A stretch of 32,356 nt of DNA from Candidatus Woesearchaeota archaeon (GTDB taxonomy: Archaea > Nanobdellota > Nanobdellia > Woesearchaeales > GW2011-AR4). This document shows positions 1 through 7,802 of this stretch, piece by piece (within the stretch, counting starts at the first letter, position 1; each line of letters starts with the position of its first letter). The stretch spans positions 1 to 32,356 of the forward strand of contig JACPMP010000059.1 of NCBI GenBank assembly GCA_016185915.1, given 5' to 3'. The notes under the pieces are model-generated. The model ran no database searches. It was not told the DNA's origin and saw nothing but the letters and a program-made list of their open reading frames with translations. The translations under genes were made by a program, and so were the position numbers.

Positions 1-1513
1 GAATTTCATCGCTTATTTTGGCATTGAAGCCAGCGCTTTCCTGCTTGTTTTTTTTGCTGTTGCTGCCATTAGTGTATTGTTGTCCATCATCTTTCCAGGA
101 TTGTTTCAACTTAATGCAATTAATTACTCTCCATTTTTTGCATTTGGGATTTCCTCAATTTTTGTGACAATATTCTTCATTGCAGAAAGTTTTTTTGGAT
201 GGGAAAGCTCAACATATCTTGCAGAAGAAACCCAAGAACCCGAAAAGATAATACCAAGGGCAATTGTGATAGGAACAATAATAGTAGCTATTATTGGTAT
301 TCTAATTACAATAGTTTCTCTAGGTGTGATTCCATGGAAGGTATTGGCAGCATCACCTGTTCCTCTTTCAATTGTATCTGAGCGCTTACTTGGCAGTATA
401 GGGACAAAGGCAATCAACATAGGTATTTTTATTGCATTAATTGGCTCTGCTGCAGGAGGCATCATAACCCTGCCTAGGTTGATTCTTGCATTAGCAAGAG
501 ACAAATTATTCATAGCTCAATTAAGTGAAATTCATGAAAAATTTAAAACACCGCATAAAGCCATAATATTCCAAACAATAGTATCTCTTTTGGTATTTGG
601 AATGGCTTTTGGTAGGTATAAGGCATTATTAAGTTTGGTAGTGCCGCTTGGCTTTATAATGTATTTCTTTATAATCCTCTCAGTGCCTCTATTAAGAGCT
701 AAAGAGCCAAATATAAAAAGAGAGTTCAAAGTGCCTTTTGCAAAAATTGGTTCAGTTATTTTAATGGCATTTATAGTTGCCATTATGATTGCTTGGTCAT
801 TTTCAGAATCCAGCGCCTTAAACACCCTTAAATTAGGGCTATCGCTTATTTTTCTTGGCATGCCGATTTATTTACTGCTTGAAATCTACTATAATCCAGA
901 TACTATCATAAAAATAAATGATGCTCTTGCATATTTAACACTTTTAACAGAGAGGATAATTCTTCCAAAAAGTGTAAGGAAGGAGATACTTGCATTATTG
1001 GGAGATATAAAAGACAAAAGGATTCTTGAGTTCGGCTGCTCTGTCGGAACATTAACAATGCATCTTGCAGAAGCAGTAAGCCCAAATGGCAGAGTGTATG
1101 CCACTGATTTGTCAAGAAGGGATTTGCTTATAACTAAAAGGAGACTTGTTAAAAAAGGACATAGCCATGTTATTGTCATTCATGATGAGCATCAAATCAA
1201 CAGGGTTCATCCTTCAATACCTCATGTTGATGCAATTGTAAGCATTGGCATGATGGGCTATCTTCAGGATGTGAAAAAGGTGTTAAAGGAAATGCGCGAC
1301 TTATTGCCTTATGGAGGCAAAATAGTATTTGCTGATTACGCTGATTTCTTCAAAATTATTCCAAATGTTGCATGGCTCTCAAATGACAAAGTAATAGAAA
1401 AAATGTTCCGCGACGCTGGCTTTTCTATCTTTGTAACAAGAAAAAAGGGCTTATTCTGGAATTATGTTTATGTTTATGGGATTAAGTTTCATGAGAATAT
1501 TCCTTATGTTTGA
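1..1513 (+). CDS. Amino-acid permease (APC family) fused to a C-terminal SAM methyltransferase, 5' partial
   Basis: The reading frame is open from base 2 of the window, so the true start lies upstream. The first two thirds are strongly hydrophobic with several membrane helices, and the stretch FFGWESSTYLAEETQEPEKI resembles the conserved loop of APC-superfamily amino-acid permeases. After the last helix (about nt 890) the protein becomes soluble and reads as a class I methyltransferase: motif I LEFGCSVG near nt 1026, the acidic YATDLS near nt 1098, then VDAIVSIGMMGYL and a late GGKIVFADY strand. There is no stop or start signal between the two parts, so this is one polypeptide. The permease half probably moves an amino acid or amine across the membrane; the methyltransferase substrate is unknown. 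Both domain calls are secure, the joint function is not. Confidence 0.82.
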   Translation, partial: NFIAYFGIEASAFLLVFFAVAAISVLLSIIFPGLFQLNAINYSPFFAFGISSIFVTIFFIAESFFGWESSTYLAEETQEPEKIIPRAIVIGTIIVAIIGILITIVSLGVIPWKVLAASPVPLSIVSERLLGSIGTKAINIGIFIALIGSAAGGIITLPRLILALARDKLFIAQLSEIHEKFKTPHKAIIFQTIVSLLVFGMAFGRYKALLSLVVPLGFIMYFFIILSVPLLRAKEPNIKREFKVPFAKIGSVILMAFIVAIMIAWSFSESSALNTLKLGLSLIFLGMPIYLLLEIYYNPDTIIKINDALAYLTLLTERIILPKSVRKEILALLGDIKDKRILEFGCSVGTLTMHLAEAVSPNGRVYATDLSRRDLLITKRRLVKKGHSHVIVIHDEHQINRVHPSIPHVDAIVSIGMMGYLQDVKKVLKEMRDLLPYGGKIVFADYADFFKIIPNVAWLSNDKVIEKMFRDAGFSIFVTRKKGLFWNYVYVYGIKFHENIPYV

Positions 1514-1538
1514 TTAAAAATTAAGATATTTTTTATTA
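1514..1538. terminator. T-rich convergent intergenic stretch, possible terminator
   Basis: Only 25 bases separate the convergent permease-methyltransferase gene and the minus-strand gene ending at 1539. The gap includes a TATTTTTTATTA tract, the kind of U-rich stretch that ends archaeal transcripts. No stem is visible. Confidence 0.3.
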
Positions 1539-1877
1539 TCAAACACAAACCCCACCTCTATCTAATCTCAAAGAACCCTTAGCAAATATCACATTTCCAT
1601 CCCCATCTTCAATATAAATACAGAAATCATTTTTAACATTAAGCGATTTTTTAAAATCATTATAGCTCATATCTTTAATTTCTCTCAGTTTGTTTTCATC
1701 AATTATTCCGTTGTTTGCAAAACTAATGCTATGCTCATCAGTTACTAATCCTATTATCTTTTCTGCTTCTGTTATTTTGGGTTCATTAGCTTTATCATAA
1801 ACACTAACAACCATTGCTATAACTGCTACAATCAGCACAAGAGTTATTTCGTCAATCTTCCACTTTGATTTTTTCAT
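1539..1877 (-). CDS. Small membrane-anchored protein of unknown function
   Basis: A 112-residue protein. The chosen ATG at 1877 lies one base after the stop of the upstream gene, implying co-transcription and translational coupling; a longer frame would overlap that gene. Residues 1-9 are basic (MKKSKWKID), residues about 10-25 form one membrane helix, and the rest is a small soluble domain outside the membrane, ending FCIYIEDGDGNVIFAKGSL...GGVCV with two cysteines that could pair. The layout resembles short minor-pilin-like proteins of DPANN archaea, but the Q-x-x-x-E class III signal of the other pilins here is absent. It is the last gene of the surface cluster. Confidence 0.6.
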   Translation of the reverse strand: MKKSKWKIDEITLVLIVAVIAMVVSVYDKANEPKITEAEKIIGLVTDEHSISFANNGIIDENKLREIKDMSYNDFKKSLNVKNDFCIYIEDGDGNVIFAKGSLRLDRGGVCV

Positions 1878-1878
1878 T

Positions 1879-3270
1879 CTAACCGCATACTGCAACAACC
1901 AGCTTAACTGGCTTTCCATTATATGTAATTATTCTATACATCTTAACTAAAGTTCCGCTTGAGCAAGTAACAGTTGCTTGTGTTTCTGTCTTTACTTGAG
2001 GACATCCTGAAGGACATTCCACATAATTTGCTGCATCATAATCTCTAATCCAGCCAACTTGTGAGTTGTCACAAACAGTTTTAGCTCTCTCGTGTATTTC
2101 AGGGCTAATATCACAAAATGAGCAGCCATTTATGCCGTCACAAGAAGCATGAACAATATTGTCATTGGCAAAAGTACAATCTCTCTCACAAGTTGTGCCT
2201 AAAGTTAAAACAAAATCTTGTATAAGCTGTTGCCCTGATGCAAGACTTATGCTTACTGTTTTAGGAACATAGTTTGGGTAGGAAGCAACTAAGTTGTAAG
2301 CACCACAGTTAACCCCTGTAAAGATGTATGTCCCTTGTGGCGGAGGTGGTGGTTGCTGTCGTGTTGTTGTTGAGCTTACAGTTGTTAAATCTCTCTTTAA
2401 TAGAACATCTGCTGGCGCTAATGGCTGATTGTCTTGATTTTTCACAGTTCCTGTGATTGAGCCAGGTGTGCATACTGGACAATTGTTGTTAGTGCATGTA
2501 ATGCTGCAAGTAGCAGGGCAAGGACCATTATTGGCAGCACCATTGTCACATTGCTCATTGCCTTCTCTTATACCATTACCGCAAACTGCACCTCCGCCTC
2601 CCCCTCCACCGCCATCACCTGTTGGGCAAGTTTCACAATCTGGGTCACAAATTGAACCGCAGTTTGCTCCATAATTGCTTGGGCATACACTATCTATTGC
2701 TCCGCCGCAAAGATAATTTCTGCCGCAGATTGTAACTCCTGGTGTTGGTGGTCTTATAGGTTCAATTGCAATTAAACAATTGTAATCAAAGCCTTGCAGA
2801 CATTGTAAACAACAAGCTTGAGGAGGTAAAGGAGATGCTCTTGGAACTATGCATGCTGAAGTAAAGGGTGGGCATGGGGATTGAGGACATTGTTCTTGTA
2901 GCTGTTCACACTCACCAGTTCTTTCATTATACATGTACCCTCTTGGTGGACAAGCCCCGCATCCTTGCTGGCAACTTTCAAGAGGAGTTGCTAAACATCC
3001 TATCGGCATACCTACTCTTACCTCAACTGTCTGAGGAGTACTCCAATCACCACAAAGATTGTTTAGATTGCAGATTTTCATTTGAACTGTATAAGTTCCT
3101 GGAACAGCGCCAGCAGTTGGCAATCTTTGAGGAGAATTACCTACATTGTGGTACGGAATAATTGTTCCATCCGGTTTTATTATTTGAGCTTCACGATGCC
3201 AAGTGCTTTGAGCAAAAGCATACGGCAGAAGCAAGAAAATTACAGCAAACAAAAATATTCTATTTTTCAT
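1879..3270 (-). CDS. Secreted cysteine-rich protein with a carboxypeptidase-regulatory-like domain
   Basis: 463 residues starting with a clear Sec signal peptide (MKNRIFLFAVIFLLLPYAFA, cleavage after AFA). An AGAGGG ribosome site precedes the start. The N-terminal half is rich in paired cysteines (CQQGCGACP, CNNDCP-like clusters), then comes an eight-glycine linker and a CGNGIREGNEQCDNG segment like the DUF4215/Myxococcus Cys-rich repeats of secreted proteins. Around residues 270-360 the sequence SITGTVKNQDNQPLAPADVL to YIFTGVNCGAYNLVASYPNY is a CarboxypepD_reg-like beta sandwich, usually an adhesion or spacer module. A further Cys-rich tail ends the protein. No anchor is visible, so it is secreted or held by partners. 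Exact role unknown. Confidence 0.75.
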   Translation of the reverse strand: MKNRIFLFAVIFLLLPYAFAQSTWHREAQIIKPDGTIIPYHNVGNSPQRLPTAGAVPGTYTVQMKICNLNNLCGDWSTPQTVEVRVGMPIGCLATPLESCQQGCGACPPRGYMYNERTGECEQLQEQCPQSPCPPFTSACIVPRASPLPPQACCLQCLQGFDYNCLIAIEPIRPPTPGVTICGRNYLCGGAIDSVCPSNYGANCGSICDPDCETCPTGDGGGGGGGGAVCGNGIREGNEQCDNGAANNGPCPATCSITCTNNNCPVCTPGSITGTVKNQDNQPLAPADVLLKRDLTTVSSTTTRQQPPPPPQGTYIFTGVNCGAYNLVASYPNYVPKTVSISLASGQQLIQDFVLTLGTTCERDCTFANDNIVHASCDGINGCSFCDISPEIHERAKTVCDNSQVGWIRDYDAANYVECPSGCPQVKTETQATVTCSSGTLVKMYRIITYNGKPVKLVVAVCG

Positions 3271-3307
3271 TATTCCCTCTTTTTTGTCTAAATTTATTTA
3301 AAACTTA

Positions 3308-4633
3308 TTATCCTACACAAAGACGCTGTCCAATCAAGGTTGCCACAGCGCCATTTAAAATATTTTGTTGAGTTCTTGGTTTATAATATCTCATATCAGT
3401 ATAACCATTTGTAGAATTCCACAAATAGTTTTCTACAGCTGCAGCAACTGCCTCCAATAGTGTAACATTGGTACTTGAACCACCATTCATGCGATGATTA
3501 AAGTTTATGCCTGGAAAAACTGTGTTTCGCCTTTGGCCTTCTAATCGAAAAAAGAGATGCCCTAGTTCATGTTGTTTAGTCATTGAATCAGATAGTATCG
3601 GGAAATAAATAATTGCTCCACTAGTGTAATATCTTCTTGTTGGTGTCCTAGAATCTTGAGGACGAACATGACCAGATATACCACCCCGAACTACATAAAC
3701 AGCATTTTGAATAAAAGAACCATCAGTTGGTATGTCATCGCTTTGGATGTATTCAAACAAGCGATGGAAAGTGCCTGAGTTATTTTCCCAATGCCTGCCA
3801 GCTTCTGCTATGTCGCTTATATTAGCAGCATATATCCTTATTGGGCGAGCTTCAGGAGTCAAAAATCCTCCCAAAACTGTGCTTCCTTTTGGATTGTTGT
3901 CTGGGTTTCTATTTGGGTCATCACCATTTGTGCCTGTCATATACTTAAACCATTTCAATAAATCAAGTGGCTGGCCAGTTTGAGGGTCTATATTTAGTGA
4001 ATCACTACGTTGTCTAATTAGCTGGACGTTTTTAACATTCATCCCTTCTCCTAAATTAACAGGTTGTTGAAAAGGATAAAATCCAGGGTCAAAGTTGCCA
4101 GGCGGCTCTGTCCTGCCTGTAATAAATTCAGGCGCGCCAAATAAATAATTTCCAGACGCAATTTGATTTATTGGAGCAATACTTTGGTCACAGAGATTGA
4201 CATGAAAGCTATAACCCTGATTACTCTGAGGGTCTATTACAAAATATCCTGATGGATCAGTAACTCCTATGTGAATATCAAACTCACTTGGATTTTGAGC
4301 GCTGCTTCCTTGGCGGAATACTACAACTATATGTTCCAGTCCGGTATTCCCATCAGAAGCGCTAAGCGCCCTGCCTTGGAGTGTATTTCTAGTTTGTCGC
4401 GAGTAAAGTAATTTCTCAATGCCATCGTTTGTTTGTGCTTTCTCTATGCCTCCGTCTATAAGAGAATATTGCCTAACAGTTTGTGATTCTGGAAGATACA
4501 ATGGCGGCCCTTCAGATCCATGTGCTTTTGCACGTTTAGAACCCCCTATAATTGGTATGGAACCGACAGTAATAGCCGCGCCTGCTCTTCTTAATAATTC
4601 TCTTCTAGTTAAAAGTCTTTCATCTATGCCCAT
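3308..4633 (-). CDS. Tat-exported protein with an HExxH motif, putative metallopeptidase
   Basis: 441 residues. The N-terminus has a twin-arginine signal: TRRELLRR at residues 9-16 followed by a hydrophobic AGAAITVGSIPIIGG stretch and a basic AKAH end. Near residue 355 the sequence TKQHELGHLFFRLEG contains HELGH, the HExxH zinc site of many metallopeptidases, within a likely helix. A third metal ligand is not obvious; a glutamate in LLEAVAAAVENYLW about 40 residues later is a gluzincin-like candidate. Tat export implies folding, and possibly metal loading, before transport, whereas its neighbours use Sec signals. No family is recognised over the rest. Peptidase activity is an inference from the motif alone. 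Confidence 0.6.
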   Translation of the reverse strand: MGIDERLLTRRELLRRAGAAITVGSIPIIGGSKRAKAHGSEGPPLYLPESQTVRQYSLIDGGIEKAQTNDGIEKLLYSRQTRNTLQGRALSASDGNTGLEHIVVVFRQGSSAQNPSEFDIHIGVTDPSGYFVIDPQSNQGYSFHVNLCDQSIAPINQIASGNYLFGAPEFITGRTEPPGNFDPGFYPFQQPVNLGEGMNVKNVQLIRQRSDSLNIDPQTGQPLDLLKWFKYMTGTNGDDPNRNPDNNPKGSTVLGGFLTPEARPIRIYAANISDIAEAGRHWENNSGTFHRLFEYIQSDDIPTDGSFIQNAVYVVRGGISGHVRPQDSRTPTRRYYTSGAIIYFPILSDSMTKQHELGHLFFRLEGQRRNTVFPGINFNHRMNGGSSTNVTLLEAVAAAVENYLWNSTNGYTDMRYYKPRTQQNILNGAVATLIGQRLCVG

Positions 4634-4733
4634 TTTATTAGCGATATATTTTCTGTGTTTTTAAACCTTTCGTTTGTTGCTACTTAAATGTGGTATATTG
4701 ATGATATTTTATTAGTTTTATTCCTTAATCAAG

Positions 4734-5030
4734 TTAAAATACCTCTTTTAAGGATGCATAACCCTCTAAATATTCCTCATAGCTTATAGGTGATTTTATA
4801 CCCAAATCAGCCAAAAGTTCTATTGTTTCTGTTATCGTTAAATTTAATTCTTTTGATGCCCTTCCTATGCTCATTTTTCCTTCTTTATAGTTCTTTAGAA
4901 TAAAATAAATCCAGCCATAATCTATTAGTTTTCTAGCTGCATATGACTTATCCTCATTTTCTTTCTTAGATAGTTCTTTTATAAAGTCTAGCTCTCTTTC
5001 TTTTAATCTTAAAGTTATAATCTTTGCCAT
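4734..5030 (-). CDS. UPF0175-like antitoxin
   Basis: 98 residues from the ATG at 5030, which has GGTGA placed correctly and starts one base after the stop of the PIN gene; a start 15 bases upstream would overlap that gene. The N-terminal KIITLRLKERELDFIKELS is ribbon-helix-helix-like, and the C-terminal half (GKMSIGRASKELNLTITETIELLADLGI) is the helix-turn-helix-like segment typical of UPF0175. These proteins pair with DUF3368 PIN toxins and are thought to neutralise them and bind their own promoter. Here the antitoxin follows the toxin, the reverse of the usual VapBC order. Confidence 0.78.
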   Translation of the reverse strand: MAKIITLRLKERELDFIKELSKKENEDKSYAARKLIDYGWIYFILKNYKEGKMSIGRASKELNLTITETIELLADLGIKSPISYEEYLEGYASLKEVF

Positions 5031-5031
5031 T

Positions 5032-5529
5032 TTATTCACCTTCAATTTTGTTTTTTGCGTCCTTTATTATATCGTAACTATACCTGCCATATTTCTCTAG
5101 TGCTTTTAGTTTCTCAAATGCAATTTCTTTGTCCAATAATCTATTTTCATAAAGGCGTATCAAAAAGTGTATTGAAGTTGCAAATTTTATATCCAAAATT
5201 TTGCATGCTTTTATACATGGTCCGTCATCAGTAGCGAATAATGCATTTTTTTCCTTAGCTAGCACTAAACCGTCTGCTTCCCCTATTTCTATACCAAAGT
5301 CTTGAATTAACTTAGTAACTTCTGGGTTATTTACTTTTAATACTTGAATTTTATTCTCAGTAATTAATCTATTTATTAATTTTGAATCAAAACTATCTTT
5401 TTTCTTTGTTGTTTCTTCTTTGACATTTTCTGAAAAGATAATTCTGAATTTTTCAGTCAATGCACCCAATAAATGTATCTTGGCTAATAATATCGCTGTT
5501 GAACTATCAAAAACTATTTCTTTCCTCAT
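5032..5529 (-). CDS. DUF3368-like PIN-domain toxin (predicted RNase)
   Basis: 165 residues. The acidic residues of a PIN nuclease are in order: D in VFDSSTAILL at the N-terminus, E in SENVKEE near residue 37, GEADGLVLA near residue 93 and TDDGP near residue 110. This matches the DUF3368 branch of VapC-like toxins, Mg-dependent RNases that act on tRNA or other RNAs. It is followed by a UPF0175 antitoxin with one base between them. Inverted GTATTA/TAATAC elements lie directly upstream of the start. The catalytic set looks intact, so the toxin is probably active. Confidence 0.8.
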   Translation of the reverse strand: MRKEIVFDSSTAILLAKIHLLGALTEKFRIIFSENVKEETTKKKDSFDSKLINRLITENKIQVLKVNNPEVTKLIQDFGIEIGEADGLVLAKEKNALFATDDGPCIKACKILDIKFATSIHFLIRLYENRLLDKEIAFEKLKALEKYGRYSYDIIKDAKNKIEGE

Positions 5530-5556
5530 GTATTACTTTATAATACAATCGTATTA
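5530..5556 (-). promoter_or_regulatory. Triple alternating half-site operator upstream of the toxin-antitoxin pair
   Basis: GTATTA (5530-5535), TAATAC (5541-5546) and GTATTA (5551-5556) form two overlapping inverted repeats with spacers of 5 and 4 bases directly before the PIN gene start. The position fits an autoregulatory site for the UPF0175 protein. Binding is inferred. Confidence 0.5.
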
Positions 5557-5629
5557 TTTAAACTTTTCTGTTCTCCACTACTTCACAAGCATTATGTATC
5601 TTAAAAATGTTTTTTTAATTTTCTATATT

Positions 5630-6691
5630 TCAGGATTCTGCCCAATAAACAGTCAAATCAGTTCCTGCATCGACAGGGTCTGGAGTAATACGCATATTGC
5701 TTATTTGGGGTAGCGCATTCACTTGCACAGTAGCTGTTGCTCTTGGTGAAGAGCATGCTCCAGTATTTTGGCAAGCTTCTCCTCGGATGTTATAAGTGCC
5801 AGTAGGTGATGTAGCTGGAATTGTGAAAGATACTCCTTGTGAACAAGTGCCTGTTGGACCTAAAATCCAGCTGGTTGATCCTGGAGATTGGTATTCAAAA
5901 CCGCAAACATCAGCATTAGCATAGCCAATAAAATTAATTGCTACTAGTTGTCCGATTATCGCTGGATTTGGACTGGCAGAAATTCTTTGCAAGGTGGGAG
6001 CTGATCCCAGACGAGGAGATGACCTGCTGTTGCATTGTCCATTCAAACAACCATATTGACAGTTTTGCGCAACAATTGTACCTCCACTGCAATACAAATG
6101 AGTATTACCTTCACATCCACTAAAATCATTAGCATAGCACTCTCCTCTATAAACACACTCTGTGCTTGAGGAACAACAAGCTGTTGTTCCATCATAATTG
6201 CTTTTACTTAATTTTTCTCCTACACATTTACCAGTGCAAGGACTGATGGCACCGGTATCCCTACAGCCGCATGATTCAGCGCTATATTTTGTTGGCGGCG
6301 GTGAGCCGATAGAGCAACTTCCCGTGCATTTATCAATTATACCACAAGAATTACATGTATTGCAATTGCAAGGATTTGCAGCATAAACACATGTAGGAAC
6401 ACAAGAGCCTCCACTACAAACGCCTGGACCACTGCCTGTAGAGCATGCTGCGCCATTATTATAAACAGTGTAACACGAACCACAATCATAGCATGAGAAG
6501 CATGTGACAGTTGTCCACCAGCAATGCCCTTCTTTATCACAATCCAATCCGCCGCAATTATAGAAATTACAGCAAGTCGCTGAATCACATTGTGTCCAAC
6601 TGCACTGGGCAAAGGATGTCTCACTTTTATATACAAAACTATATAACAAGAACACTAAAATCAATATGATGAATTTAGAGCGCAATTTCAT
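5630..6691 (-). CDS. Secreted cysteine-rich protein with an Ig-like domain, apparently truncated at its C-terminus
   Basis: 353 residues with a signal peptide (MKLRSKFIILILVFLLYSF, cleavage near SFAQ). Its ATG overlaps the upstream TGA (ATGA), so it is coupled to the gene at 6688-7617. Residues about 30-225 carry dense cysteines, probably disulfide-rich small folds. Residues about 235-330 form an Ig-like module with the signature PNPAIIGQ...NADVCGFEYQSPGS, repeated in the large surface protein at 11822-15635. A second copy starts (ITPDPVDAGTDLTVYW) and stops abruptly after about 20 residues, so the protein looks cut in mid-domain. The toxin-antitoxin pair lies just beyond the end. Confidence 0.75.
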   Translation of the reverse strand: MKLRSKFIILILVFLLYSFVYKSETSFAQCSWTQCDSATCCNFYNCGGLDCDKEGHCWWTTVTCFSCYDCGSCYTVYNNGAACSTGSGPGVCSGGSCVPTCVYAANPCNCNTCNSCGIIDKCTGSCSIGSPPPTKYSAESCGCRDTGAISPCTGKCVGEKLSKSNYDGTTACCSSSTECVYRGECYANDFSGCEGNTHLYCSGGTIVAQNCQYGCLNGQCNSRSSPRLGSAPTLQRISASPNPAIIGQLVAINFIGYANADVCGFEYQSPGSTSWILGPTGTCSQGVSFTIPATSPTGTYNIRGEACQNTGACSSPRATATVQVNALPQISNMRITPDPVDAGTDLTVYWAES

Positions 6692-7617
6692 GAAAATTCA
6701 CCCTTTAGGAAAATTAAATTATTTTCTTTCTCAGAACCTTCGCTTGAATATATTGTATTTCCAATTTCATCTACAAGGAAAAGCTTGTGTGTAATTTTTG
6801 TTTCACCTGGCTGAATTCGAAACATTTTTTGTCCATTTGGACCTGTTGCTTCATTCAATGGTGGAGCTCCTGTTAGCTTCATAACTGGTGCGCCCGAACC
6901 CTGATTAGCAGAAGATGTTCTGATTATTCCTGACCTAAAATCAAGAAGACTATCTGCATTCTTTGTATAGGTTGAATTTAATTTTATCAAAACTTCATAT
7001 ACATTATTCAACTGACAGTTTGAGCAAGTATCAACAGTGCAATCATATGAAATTTGCCTATTCACCTTGTTAATATCTGGATTTGCGTCTTTACCGTTTG
7101 TTGTATCATATACTATCTTGCCATTTTTTGAAAACTTATTTTTTATTTCATTCAACGGTGTTGGAATAATCTTCTTATCTTCCACAACAATAATTGCATC
7201 ATCAGCCTTTATCTTTTGATTGCATACCTCTACAAAGCCCAAATCAACCTCTGCTCTCAGCACTTCCTTTCCATCATAAACAACAGAGCCATAATTTTTT
7301 ATTTTATAATTTGCATATTTTTCATTAAGTGCCTTGTTTATTATGCTCAACTGCTTTTCTGAAGTAAGCTGTTCCCCTGCCGCTCCTCTTTTTTTGCTTA
7401 CATTCTGTATTATCAAGAAAAATAAAATTAAAAGAATAACAATGGAAACTATAACTAATGGTTTGTATTGGTAATTTCTTATGCCAGATTCTTTTGCAGC
7501 CTCTTCTATCCTCTTGGCAGAATGGCCTTTTTCCAGTAATTTTTTTTTGAGAATATCAAATGGCACACCCTTTTTTCTACCTAGCTTAAGATATTCAACT
7601 ATTCTTCTGTCTGCCAT
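6688..7617 (-). CDS. Single-pass membrane protein with an N-terminal cytoplasmic helical domain
   Basis: 309 residues with an AAGAGGT ribosome site before the ATG. Residues 1-48 (VEYLKLGRKKGVPFDILKKK and on) form a short three-helix domain also found at 10660-11070 and at the C-terminus of 11120-11821. One membrane helix follows (about 53-71, LVIVSIVILLILFFLIIQN), then a soluble domain of about 235 residues with a CTVDTCSNCQ cysteine cluster and beta-rich sequence. The likely topology is N-terminus inside, large domain outside. It overlaps the downstream secreted-protein gene by four bases, so the two are co-translated. No known family is recognised for the outer domain. Confidence 0.68.
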   Translation of the reverse strand: MADRRIVEYLKLGRKKGVPFDILKKKLLEKGHSAKRIEEAAKESGIRNYQYKPLVIVSIVILLILFFLIIQNVSKKRGAAGEQLTSEKQLSIINKALNEKYANYKIKNYGSVVYDGKEVLRAEVDLGFVEVCNQKIKADDAIIVVEDKKIIPTPLNEIKNKFSKNGKIVYDTTNGKDANPDINKVNRQISYDCTVDTCSNCQLNNVYEVLIKLNSTYTKNADSLLDFRSGIIRTSSANQGSGAPVMKLTGAPPLNEATGPNGQKMFRIQPGETKITHKLFLVDEIGNTIYSSEGSEKENNLIFLKGEFS

Positions 7618-7675
7618 TTATACCTCTTTTTTGAAATTAGGACGTAGGAATACATAAAAACTCTCCGAAGCTGAA

Positions 7676-7792
7676 TTAATCTTCTTGCTCCAAACGAACA
7701 TTAGCATAGCCCTTCCTATGGGCACTTACCTGCCACGCAAATGAAACATCTCTGCCATCAATTGATTTGACAACACAAGTAAATTGCCTCAT
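7676..7792 (-). CDS. Small ORF of 38 codons between surface genes
   Basis: An ATG-started frame begins 10 bases after the stop of the secreted protein at 7803-8924 and ends in TAA. The product has a coding-like composition (RQFTCVVKSIDGRDVSF, then a basic AHRKGYANVRLEQED end). It has no clear ribosome site and could be re-initiated from the upstream gene. It could also be the remnant of a longer gene: the text reads like the last beta strands of a domain. No family recognised. Confidence 0.35.
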   Translation of the reverse strand: MRQFTCVVKSIDGRDVSFAWQVSAHRKGYANVRLEQED

Positions 7793-7802
7793 TTTGTTGT
7801 AT

